The notes beneath the pieces were generated by a model. That model did not search any database. It was not told where the DNA came from and saw only the letters and a program-made list of their open reading frames with translations. From the NCBI GenBank assembly GCA_964384825.1, contig CAYLMM010000095.1, forward strand, positions 1 to 5,799: a stretch of DNA of 5,799 nt. The letters run 5' to 3'. The position numbers and the translations under genes are program-made. Below, piece after piece: positions 1-4,487 of the stretch (its first letter is position 1; each line of letters begins with the position of its first letter). Source of the DNA: CAYLMM01 sp964384825. Lineage in GTDB: Bacteria > Krumholzibacteriota > Krumholzibacteriia > LZORAL124-64-63.

Positions 1-218
1 AGGTCAACCCCGGCTCGCTGATCCTCTCGGCCGAGATGATGCTGCGGCACATGGGCTGGAACGAGGCGGCCGATCTGGTCGTCGGCGGCATGGAGAAGGC
101 GATCACCGACGGCCGGGTGACCTACGACCTGGCCCGGCTGATGAAGGCCGAGGGCCGCGAAGGGGTGGCCGAGGTGTCCTGCTCGGGCTTCGGCGAGGCG
201 ATCATCGAACGGATGTAG
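1..218 (+). CDS. icd: NADP-dependent isocitrate dehydrogenase, C-terminal end (5' truncated by window)
   Basis: The open frame begins before the window; the first whole codon is at 3 and the stop is TAG at 216-218. The visible 71 residues start VNPGSLILSAEMMLRHMGW and continue through EAADLVVGGMEKAI, VTYDLARLM and a final FGEAIIERM. This order (NPGS, then an MMLxxxGWxEAADL helix, then VTYDLAR, then an FG-AII end) is what I know from the C-terminus of bacterial homodimeric NADP-isocitrate dehydrogenases. The enzyme oxidatively decarboxylates isocitrate to 2-oxoglutarate in the cytoplasmic TCA cycle and yields NADPH. The catalytic and cofactor-binding regions lie outside the window, so cofactor choice is inferred from the family. 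The next gene starts 4 bases after the stop, which indicates an operon. A related beta-decarboxylating dehydrogenase, such as an isopropylmalate dehydrogenase, is less likely. Confidence 0.82.
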   Translation, partial: VNPGSLILSAEMMLRHMGWNEAADLVVGGMEKAITDGRVTYDLARLMKAEGREGVAEVSCSGFGEAIIERM

Positions 219-222
219 GACG

Positions 223-1059
223 ATGGACGGCGCGGGCACGCTGAAGGGCCGCACGCTGCTGGTCACCGGGGCGAGCCGCGGCATCGGCCGCGCGATCGCC
301 CTGCGCGCCGCACGCGACGGCGCCTCGGTCGTGATCGCCGCCAAGACGACCGCCGCGCATCCGAAGCTGCCGGGCACCATCGGCGACGCCGCCGCGGAAT
401 GCGAGGCCGCCGGCGGGCGGGCCCTGGCGGTCAAAACGGATCTGCGCTTCGAGGATCAGGTCGAAGCCGCCGTCGCGGCCGCCGTCGAGCGCTTCGGCGG
501 CCTCGACATCCTGGTCAACAACGCCAGCGCGCTGGCGCTCAGCGGCACCCTCGAGACCTCCACGAAGATCTACGACCGCGTGATGGGCATCAACGCCCGG
601 GGCAGCTGGCTGGCGACCCGCGCGGCGCTGCCCCATCTGCTGGAATCCGGCAATCCCCACGTGCTGAACATCGCGCCGCCCTTGTCGATGAAGGCGAAGT
701 GGTTCCGCGGCCACGCCGCCTACACCCTGGCCAAGTACGCCATGAGCGCCTGGGTGCTGGGCATGAGCGCCGAGTTCGCCGACCGCGGCGTGGCCTTCAA
801 CGCCCTGTGGCCGCGGACCACCATCGCGACGGCCGCGGTGCGCAATCTGCTGGGCGGCGAGGCGATGATCAGGGCCAGCCGCAAGCCCGAGATCATGGCC
901 GACGCGGCCCGGGCGATCCTGCTGCGCGACAGCCGAGCCTGCACCGGCAACTTCTTCGTCGACGAGGATGTGCTGCGCGCCGAGGGGGTCGTCGATTTCG
1001 ACTCCTACGCGGTCGACCCCGGCGCCGCGCTGCAGCCGGATTTCTTCCTCGACCGGTGA
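223..1059 (+). CDS. HSDL2-like short-chain dehydrogenase/reductase (SDR)
   Basis: A complete 278-residue SDR with a Rossmann fold. Visible motifs are TGASRGIG (residues 15-22, dinucleotide-binding loop), AAKT (39-42), NNAS (99-102), an Asn in INARG (124) and the catalytic YTLAK (Tyr167, Lys171). HPKLPGTI near residue 46, NALWPRT near 193, TGNFFVDED near 241 and the QPDFFLD end match my memory of the catalytic half of animal HSDL2. The C-terminal SCP2 sterol-carrier domain of the animal protein is absent, as the chain stops just after QPDFFLDR. Where HSDL2 has Ser in NISPPL, this protein has Ala151 (NIAPPLS); Ser155 is the nearest hydroxyl. It is probably a cytoplasmic NAD(P)H-dependent oxidoreductase of hydroxyacyl, steroid-like or lipid carbonyl substrates, but the substrate is unknown. 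ATG 223 lies 4 bases after the icd stop, with AGGA (217-220) overlapping that stop, so translational coupling is likely. No terminator follows it. Confidence 0.88.
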   Translation: MDGAGTLKGRTLLVTGASRGIGRAIALRAARDGASVVIAAKTTAAHPKLPGTIGDAAAECEAAGGRALAVKTDLRFEDQVEAAVAAAVERFGGLDILVNNASALALSGTLETSTKIYDRVMGINARGSWLATRAALPHLLESGNPHVLNIAPPLSMKAKWFRGHAAYTLAKYAMSAWVLGMSAEFADRGVAFNALWPRTTIATAAVRNLLGGEAMIRASRKPEIMADAARAILLRDSRACTGNFFVDEDVLRAEGVVDFDSYAVDPGAALQPDFFLDR

Positions 1060-1070
1060 ATCCCGCGCAA

Positions 1071-1101
1071 TTGATTGAAATGAAGATGGATTTTCTATAA
1101 G
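1071..1101 (+). promoter_or_regulatory. Candidate sigma70-type promoter for the secreted protein gene at 1127
   Basis: The gap 1060-1126 is clearly richer in A and T than its surroundings. TATAAG (1096-1101) is a good -10 box. Two overlapping -35 candidates precede it: TTGATT (1071-1076, 19-base spacer) and TTGAAA (1075-1080, 15-base spacer). Neither spacing is ideal. Transcription would start near 1108 and give a very short leader. Because no terminator is seen after the dehydrogenase, read-through from the icd operon is also possible. Confidence 0.45.
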
Positions 1102-1126
1102 ATCACGATCTGTTCGAGGGCCCCAT

Positions 1127-1672
1127 ATGAAGATTGGAGACGTCATGAAGCGATGGCTTCCGATTCTCGCCGTTCTCCTACTCGCTGTTCCCTGCTTCTC
1201 CGCCGAGATCACCGTCCCGCTGACCGATCTGACCGACGCCTACACCGACGGCCAGATCCGCACGGCGACCTTCGACCTAGGGGCCGGAACCGGTCCGGTG
1301 ATCGCCGCTTCCCTGCAGTTGCAGGGCGGGATCGACATCGGCCTGTACCGGCTCGTGCCGGATGATGGCTACGTCTACTTCATCAACGCCCGCTGGTTCT
1401 TCCGCTACGTGGACCACGGGTCGCTGGTGTTCTATTCCTCCGACTGGGACGGTCCGACCGAAGAGACCCTGAGCGTGACCCCGCCGCAGACCACCGGGCC
1501 GAACACCGTCGAGATCCAGTTGGTGGGCGACGCCCTGGTCGGCATGGGCGACATCCTGGTCGATCGCTGGCCCACCGGCCATCTGGATTCGGTCGCGCTG
1601 GTCCTGACGGTCGACGACTCCGTGGGCGACGACGATTCCACCTGGGGCGGGATGAAGGTTCTGTTCAGGTAG
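1127..1672 (+). CDS. Secreted or periplasmic protein of unknown function with a Sec signal peptide
   Basis: Encodes 181 residues from ATG 1127 (GAGGG at 1116-1120 upstream) or 175 from ATG 1145 (GGAGA at 1136-1140, 4 bases away). The second start gives the more typical signal peptide: MKRW, a hydrophobic core LPILAVLLLAV, and a probable cleavage after CFSA before EITV. The Cys in VPCFS is preceded by Pro and does not form a lipobox, so this looks like a soluble exported protein rather than a lipoprotein. The mature part is about 155 residues, acidic, without further Cys, and alternates short hydrophobic stretches with Asp/Gly/Thr turns, which suggests a beta-rich fold. It ends with an aspartate-rich turn (VGDDDSTW) and a final beta strand MKVLFR. 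I do not recognise the family. It probably forms a single-gene unit between the promoter at 1071-1101 and the hairpin at 1713-1735. Confidence 0.8.
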   Translation: MKIGDVMKRWLPILAVLLLAVPCFSAEITVPLTDLTDAYTDGQIRTATFDLGAGTGPVIAASLQLQGGIDIGLYRLVPDDGYVYFINARWFFRYVDHGSLVFYSSDWDGPTEETLSVTPPQTTGPNTVEIQLVGDALVGMGDILVDRWPTGHLDSVALVLTVDDSVGDDDSTWGGMKVLFR

Positions 1673-1712
1673 GAGCCGGACGGTCCGAGAATAACTGTTG
1701 AAGCAGAACCGG

Positions 1713-1743
1713 GGGGCCGCATCGGATGCGGCCCCTTGCGTTT
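1713..1743 (+). terminator. Intrinsic terminator after the secreted protein gene
   Basis: A perfect 10-bp stem, GGGGCCGCAT (1713-1722) with ATGCGGCCCC (1726-1735), closes a 3-base loop (CGG). It is followed by TTGCGTTT. The T tail is interrupted, as is common in GC-rich genomes. It lies 41 bases after the stop at 1672 and before the next promoter. Confidence 0.8.
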
Positions 1744-1752
1744 ATCAAGATG

Positions 1753-1780
1753 TTGACCGATAGCTACAATCGGATATCAT
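1753..1780 (+). promoter_or_regulatory. Candidate sigma70-type promoter of the lipoprotein gene
   Basis: TTGACC (1753-1758) and TATCAT (1775-1780) are separated by 16 bases in a locally AT-richer stretch directly after the terminator. The predicted transcription start is near 1787, giving a leader of about 60 bases before ATG 1849. The spacer contains the inverted repeat listed separately. Confidence 0.55.
1757..1773. repeat. Inverted repeat inside the promoter spacer, possible operator
   Basis: CCGAT (1757-1761), 7 bases, then ATCGG (1769-1773) form a perfect dyad. It begins at the last two bases of the -35 box and ends one base before the -10 box. This is where a repressor dimer would block RNA polymerase. 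Arms of 5 bp can occur by chance in GC-rich DNA, so this is only a candidate. Confidence 0.3.
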
Positions 1781-1798
1781 CCCTCCTCCCCGCATCGT

Positions 1799-1813
1799 CG
1801 CCCCACCGGGGCG
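1799..1813 (+). other. Small GC hairpin in the lipoprotein mRNA leader
   Basis: CGCCCC (1799-1804) pairs with GGGGCG (1808-1813) around an ACC loop. It lies about 22 bases before the Shine-Dalgarno sequence and no T run follows, so it is not a terminator. It may be a 5' stabilising stem or chance. Confidence 0.3.
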
Positions 1814-1848
1814 GGCCACGGATGTCTCGATCACGGAGGATGAAGAGG

Positions 1849-2772
1849 ATGAAGATTCCGCGCCCGGGAACCCTGTATCCGATCCTGTTGCTGACCCTTT
1901 CGCTCGCGCTGCTTTGCGGTTGCGGCGACGACGATCCCGCGTCTCCGCCACCTGCCGAGACCGAATACGCGACCCTGGTCTATCGCCTGGACGATTCGGC
2001 GAACGACTCGTACACCGCGGCCGACGGCCTGGCCTGGTACGGCCCGTTCATCTTCGACGCCGACACCGGGATCGCCGCCGCGGATCCGGCCTGCACCGGC
2101 CCCTTCCCGATGCTGCACGACGACGGCCCCGTCGCGACCGGCGGACACGAGCCCGAGGGCGAGACGGCCGGCGACGGCGTCTGGACGGCCGTGGTGATGG
2201 TGGCGAGCCCGCAGAACGACTGGGTCTTCGAGCACTATCCCATCCGCGGCTCGGTGGACGGTTCGGACGGAACGATGCTCTTTCCCGGAGCCGGGCGGAC
2301 CTGCACCGTCGCGGCCGGCGCGACCGGAACGATGACCGTTCCCGGTCCCGCCTTCGTTCCGATGGCCGCCACCGCCATCGTGCATTTCTCGATCGACGAC
2401 ACCGCCGGGCAGCACTGCCAGGCGGGCGACGGACTGGCCTGGAAGGGCTCGTTCGGCTTCGACCCGGCGACCCGGGTGCTGACCTGGGACGGTTCGTGGC
2501 AAGGCCCCTACGTGATGCTGCACGACGACGGCCCCTGGACCGGGGGCGGGCACGAGCCCGTCGGTTCGATCGCCGGCGACCATGTCTGGAGCGTGGCCGT
2601 CTGGACGGCCAACGACGCCCAGCGCAATTTCGAGTACGGGGCGATCAGCGGCTCGGTGGCGGGCTCCGACGGGACATGGATCTGGTCTGGATCCAACGGC
2701 GTCTTCACCGTCGCGGCCGGAACCATGGGGCCGATCGAGGCCCCCGGGCTGGTGATCCCGGAGACCTGGTGA
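1849..2772 (+). CDS. Lipoprotein with two tandem copies of an unrecognised beta-rich domain
   Basis: The 307-residue protein is read from ATG 1849, which has GGAGG (1835-1839) 9 bases upstream. ATG 1840 abuts that site and ATG 1726 lies inside the terminator hairpin, so both are rejected; ATG 1822 is possible but less likely. The signal peptide has a hydrophobic core (residues 9-22) and the lipobox LCGC, with lipidated Cys25 followed by GDDDP. A short Pro-rich linker leads to two homologous modules at residues about 39-166 and 174-300. Both contain DGLAW, GPF or SF, MLHDDGP (88-94 and 223-229), GGHEP (98-102 and 233-237), AGD, VW, GS and SDGT, and end TVAAG. Corresponding positions lie 135 residues apart. 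The protein should be anchored in a membrane facing the periplasm or cell surface. Conserved His, Asp and Glu could bind a metal or ligand, but no function is known to me. It is a monocistronic unit between two hairpins. Confidence 0.87.
   Translation: MKIPRPGTLYPILLLTLSLALLCGCGDDDPASPPPAETEYATLVYRLDDSANDSYTAADGLAWYGPFIFDADTGIAAADPACTGPFPMLHDDGPVATGGHEPEGETAGDGVWTAVVMVASPQNDWVFEHYPIRGSVDGSDGTMLFPGAGRTCTVAAGATGTMTVPGPAFVPMAATAIVHFSIDDTAGQHCQAGDGLAWKGSFGFDPATRVLTWDGSWQGPYVMLHDDGPWTGGGHEPVGSIAGDHVWSVAVWTANDAQRNFEYGAISGSVAGSDGTWIWSGSNGVFTVAAGTMGPIEAPGLVIPETW
1963..2346 (+). repeat. First copy of the lipoprotein's tandem domain
   Basis: This encodes residues about 39-166 of the lipoprotein. It carries DGLAWYG, MLHDDGP, GGHEPEG, AGDGVW and GSDGT. 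Two Cys (82 and 152) occur in this copy only and could form a disulfide. A stretch of 22 bases at 2109-2130 is identical to 2514-2535 in the second copy. Confidence 0.85.
2368..2748 (+). repeat. Second copy of the lipoprotein's tandem domain
   Basis: This encodes residues about 174-300. It repeats the motif order of the first copy (DGLAWKG, MLHDDGP, GGHEPVG, AGDHVW, GSDGT, TVAAG) with a constant 405-base offset from MLHDDGP. It has one Cys (190), which does not correspond to either Cys of copy one. Its Trp content is higher (WDGSW, DGPW, VWTA). Confidence 0.85.
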
Positions 2773-2809
2773 TCGGCGGCGGTTCGCATCATCCGAGTCG
2801 GGAACAAGC

Positions 2810-2838
2810 GAAGCCCCGGTCGTGCGGACCGGGGCTTC
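2810..2838. terminator. Bidirectional intrinsic terminator between convergent genes
   Basis: A perfect 12-bp stem pairs 2810-2821 (GAAGCCCCGGTC) with 2827-2838 (GACCGGGGCTTC) around a 5-base loop. It lies 37 bases after the lipoprotein stop and 22 bases beyond the transporter stop on the other strand. The + strand tail is TTGCG. The - strand tail is GCTTGTT. Neither is a long T run, but the stem is strong and the position suits both genes. Confidence 0.8.
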
Positions 2839-2860
2839 TTGCGCGACCGGGCGATGGCGG

Positions 2861-4264
2861 TCAGCGCCCCGTCGCGACTTCCGCGGCGCGCCGCTTGTCG
2901 ATCCGGCGGGTGACCCGGCCGTAGACGATCAGCGCGATCGCCGAGAACATCGCGATCCCGACGAATACGAACCATATGTAGTGGGCGTGCTCGGCCGCGC
3001 GGGCCCATTCGGCCTGCGATTCGTAGAGGCGCGGGTCGGGGCAGAACCTGCTGAGCAGGATACCCGAGAGACCGAATCCCACGATCGACGAGATGAACGA
3101 GTGCAGGTGGCTGAACCCCAGGTACAGCCCCTCTTCGCCCTCCGGCGCCTGGAACGAGAAATACTCCAAAAACCGCGGCGAGATGAAGCTCTCGGCCAGC
3201 CCCTGGAAGACGATCCCCACGATCATCATGAACGCCACCGGGTGCAGTCCCAGGATCTCGGCCCCGCCGATCATGTTGCCCAGCGCCATGCACATCGCCG
3301 AGACCGGCATGATGAACATGCCGACGGTCATCGAGGTCAGCGCGGTGCGGTTGCGCATCATCTGGGTGACCAGACTGACGGTCAGCACCACCACCAGCGG
3401 GTTCACGTTGGCGTACCACGACGGCGACGATCCCTCGCCCGCCATCCGCAGCACGTACTTGGGCATGGTCGCGTAGAGCTGGTGCTGCACCATCCAGAAG
3501 CCGGTGATGATCAGGATCAGCAGCAGCAGCCGCACGTTCGAGACGACCCTCACCAGCGCGCTCCAGATCTCGCCGAGCGTCTTGCCCTGCCCCGAGGTCC
3601 GGGCGCTGCGGTAGAAGAAGATCACCACGAAGAAGGCCAGCAGCGTCATGCCCGCCGAGAACAGGTTCAGGGTGATCAGGCCCGAGTCGCCGAGCGCCTC
3701 GCGCAAGGGCTTGACGATGGTCTTGCCGCTGAACGCCCCGACGTTGACCATGGCGTAGAAGATCGAATAGCCGCGGGCGCGGTTGGCCGCGGTGGTCTCG
3801 CGGGCGACCGTGCCGGTGATCACCGACTTGATGAACGAGCCGCCCACCATCACCACCAGCATGATCGGCACGATCGCCCAGCGCAGGGCGCTTTCGGTCA
3901 GGCCGGTGAAGACGGCGGTCTCGGCGTAGCTCACCAGCCCCGCCGATTCGAGCATCGTCGGCAGCACCCACATCCCGCCGTAGCCCAGGGTCAAGAGTCC
4001 GAAGGCCAGCATCAGGGCGCCGCGGAATCCCATCTTGTCGGCGATCGCGCCGCTGAAGGTGGGCAAAAAATACAGCCCGGCGCTGAACGATCCCGAGATG
4101 AACGCCGCCTGGATGTCGTTGAAGCCCAGGATGCGCGAGAGGTACAGGGTGATGGCGATGAACACGCCGTAGTAGGCGGCGCGCTCGAGCAACTCGACGC
4201 AGTTGGCCGTCCAGAAGGCCCTCGAGAAGCTCCAGCCGGGAGCGGGTGCGGTCCGATCGGTCAT
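2861..4264 (-). CDS. POT/PTR2-family proton-coupled transporter (MFS superfamily)
   Basis: An inner-membrane carrier of 467 residues with about 12 hydrophobic segments. Start ATG 4264 has AGAAAGG 7 bases upstream; a start at 4360 would add 32 residues unlike a transporter N-terminus. Visible POT features are the TM1 motif ELLERAAYYG (residues 24-33, containing ExxER: Glu24, Glu27, Arg28), the MFS loop 2-3 motif GAIADKMGFR (72-81), the TM4 Lys146 in GGSFIK, the PTR2 signature FYAMVNVGA (169-177), FWMVQHQ in TM7 (256-262), Glu358 in GLAESFISP and APEGEEGLYLG (373-383). ExxER and the TM4 Lys are linked to proton coupling in this family. Family members import di- and tripeptides or, in some branches, nitrate or other small molecules. 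Compared from memory with PepTSt, Arg33 corresponds to Phe35 and Glu300 to His261 here, so the substrate may not be ordinary peptides. It is transcribed divergently from the sodium symporter and ends at the shared hairpin. Confidence 0.86.
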   Translation of the reverse strand: MTDRTAPAPGWSFSRAFWTANCVELLERAAYYGVFIAITLYLSRILGFNDIQAAFISGSFSAGLYFLPTFSGAIADKMGFRGALMLAFGLLTLGYGGMWVLPTMLESAGLVSYAETAVFTGLTESALRWAIVPIMLVVMVGGSFIKSVITGTVARETTAANRARGYSIFYAMVNVGAFSGKTIVKPLREALGDSGLITLNLFSAGMTLLAFFVVIFFYRSARTSGQGKTLGEIWSALVRVVSNVRLLLLILIITGFWMVQHQLYATMPKYVLRMAGEGSSPSWYANVNPLVVVLTVSLVTQMMRNRTALTSMTVGMFIMPVSAMCMALGNMIGGAEILGLHPVAFMMIVGIVFQGLAESFISPRFLEYFSFQAPEGEEGLYLGFSHLHSFISSIVGFGLSGILLSRFCPDPRLYESQAEWARAAEHAHYIWFVFVGIAMFSAIALIVYGRVTRRIDKRRAAEVATGR

Positions 4265-4348
4265 GGGCGTGCCTTTCTGCTCCGTCTCGGTGTGGGGAAA
4301 GGGCGCGTCCGCCGGAAGGGGCGGAACTGGAAAAATCACCGATCGGAC
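4251..4348. repeat. 11-bp inverted repeat spanning the transporter promoter and start
   Basis: GTCCGATCGGT (4251-4261) recurs inverted as ACCGATCGGAC (4338-4348). The cores are the 8-bp palindrome CCGATCGG, 86 bases apart. One copy lies in codons 2-5 of the POT transporter and the other in its predicted promoter spacer. This is a possible paired operator. GC-rich palindromes of 8 bp are not rare by chance. Confidence 0.35.
4272..4278 (-). promoter_or_regulatory. Shine-Dalgarno sequence fixing the POT transporter start
   Basis: On the - strand AGAAAGG ends 7 bases before ATG 4264. It decides the start in favour of 4264 over the upstream ATG at 4360. Confidence 0.6.
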
Positions 4349-4360
4349 GGCACAAGTCAA
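4333..4360 (-). promoter_or_regulatory. Candidate promoter of the POT transporter
   Basis: On the - strand TTGACT (4360-4355) is followed after 16 bases by TGATTT (4338-4333). The -35 box is good and the -10 box is weak. The region just downstream carries a run of five T on this strand. Transcription would start near 4326, with a leader of about 60 bases. Confidence 0.35.
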
Positions 4361-4374
4361 CGCCGGTCCCGGTA

Positions 4375-4402
4375 TTGACAGCCCGGCGGCAGACGTTAGT
4401 CT
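4375..4402 (+). promoter_or_regulatory. Candidate promoter of the sodium:solute symporter
   Basis: A consensus -35 box TTGACA (4375-4380) is followed after 16 bases by TAGTCT (4397-4402). The latter keeps the three most conserved -10 positions (T1, A2, T6). The start would be near 4409, with a leader of about 80 bases. The -35 box lies 14 bases from the oppositely directed one of the POT gene. Confidence 0.45.
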
Positions 4403-4477
4403 GGGCGCACGCCGTTCCCGGGCCCCGGACCGTCGCCGATCGCCCTCCGCGGACCCGTCAGGAATCCCCGTTCGCCC

Positions 4478-4482
4478 GGAGG
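4478..4482 (+). promoter_or_regulatory. Shine-Dalgarno sequence fixing the TTG start of the symporter
   Basis: GGAGG lies 5 bases before TTG 4488. The frame is open upstream to at least 4389 but holds no ATG or GTG there, and the next in-frame ATG (4645) would remove the first membrane helix. The TTG start is therefore favoured. Confidence 0.65.
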
Positions 4483-4487
4483 CCGCC

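Noticed and set aside
1060..1126. A terminator after the SDR gene
   Set aside because: No stem of useful length followed by T residues is present. The gap instead looks like a promoter.
202..1212. Long open frame on the - strand opposite the SDR
   Set aside because: Its translation is rich in Arg, Gly, Ala, Gln and His with no domain logic. It is the usual antisense shadow of a GC-rich gene, and the + strand encodes a clear SDR.
1765..1770. TACAAT as a -10 box for the lipoprotein gene
   Set aside because: It resembles the consensus but lies only 6 bases after the TTGACC box, so it cannot pair with it. TATCAT at 1775-1780 fits better.
1726..1848. Upstream starts for the lipoprotein at 1726, 1822 or 1840
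   Set aside because: ATG 1726 lies in the terminator stem-loop and before the promoter. ATG 1840 touches the Shine-Dalgarno sequence. ATG 1849 alone has good spacing and a standard lipoprotein signal peptide, although 1822 cannot be fully excluded.
4265..4360. N-terminal extension of the POT transporter from ATG 4360
   Set aside because: The extra 32 residues are Pro-rich and unlike the family. The predicted promoter overlaps them, and ATG 4264 has its own ribosome site.
2822..4378. Long + strand open frame opposite the POT transporter
   Set aside because: It is composed mostly of Arg, His, Gln, Glu and Asp, with no motif or ribosome site. The opposite strand carries the obvious transporter.
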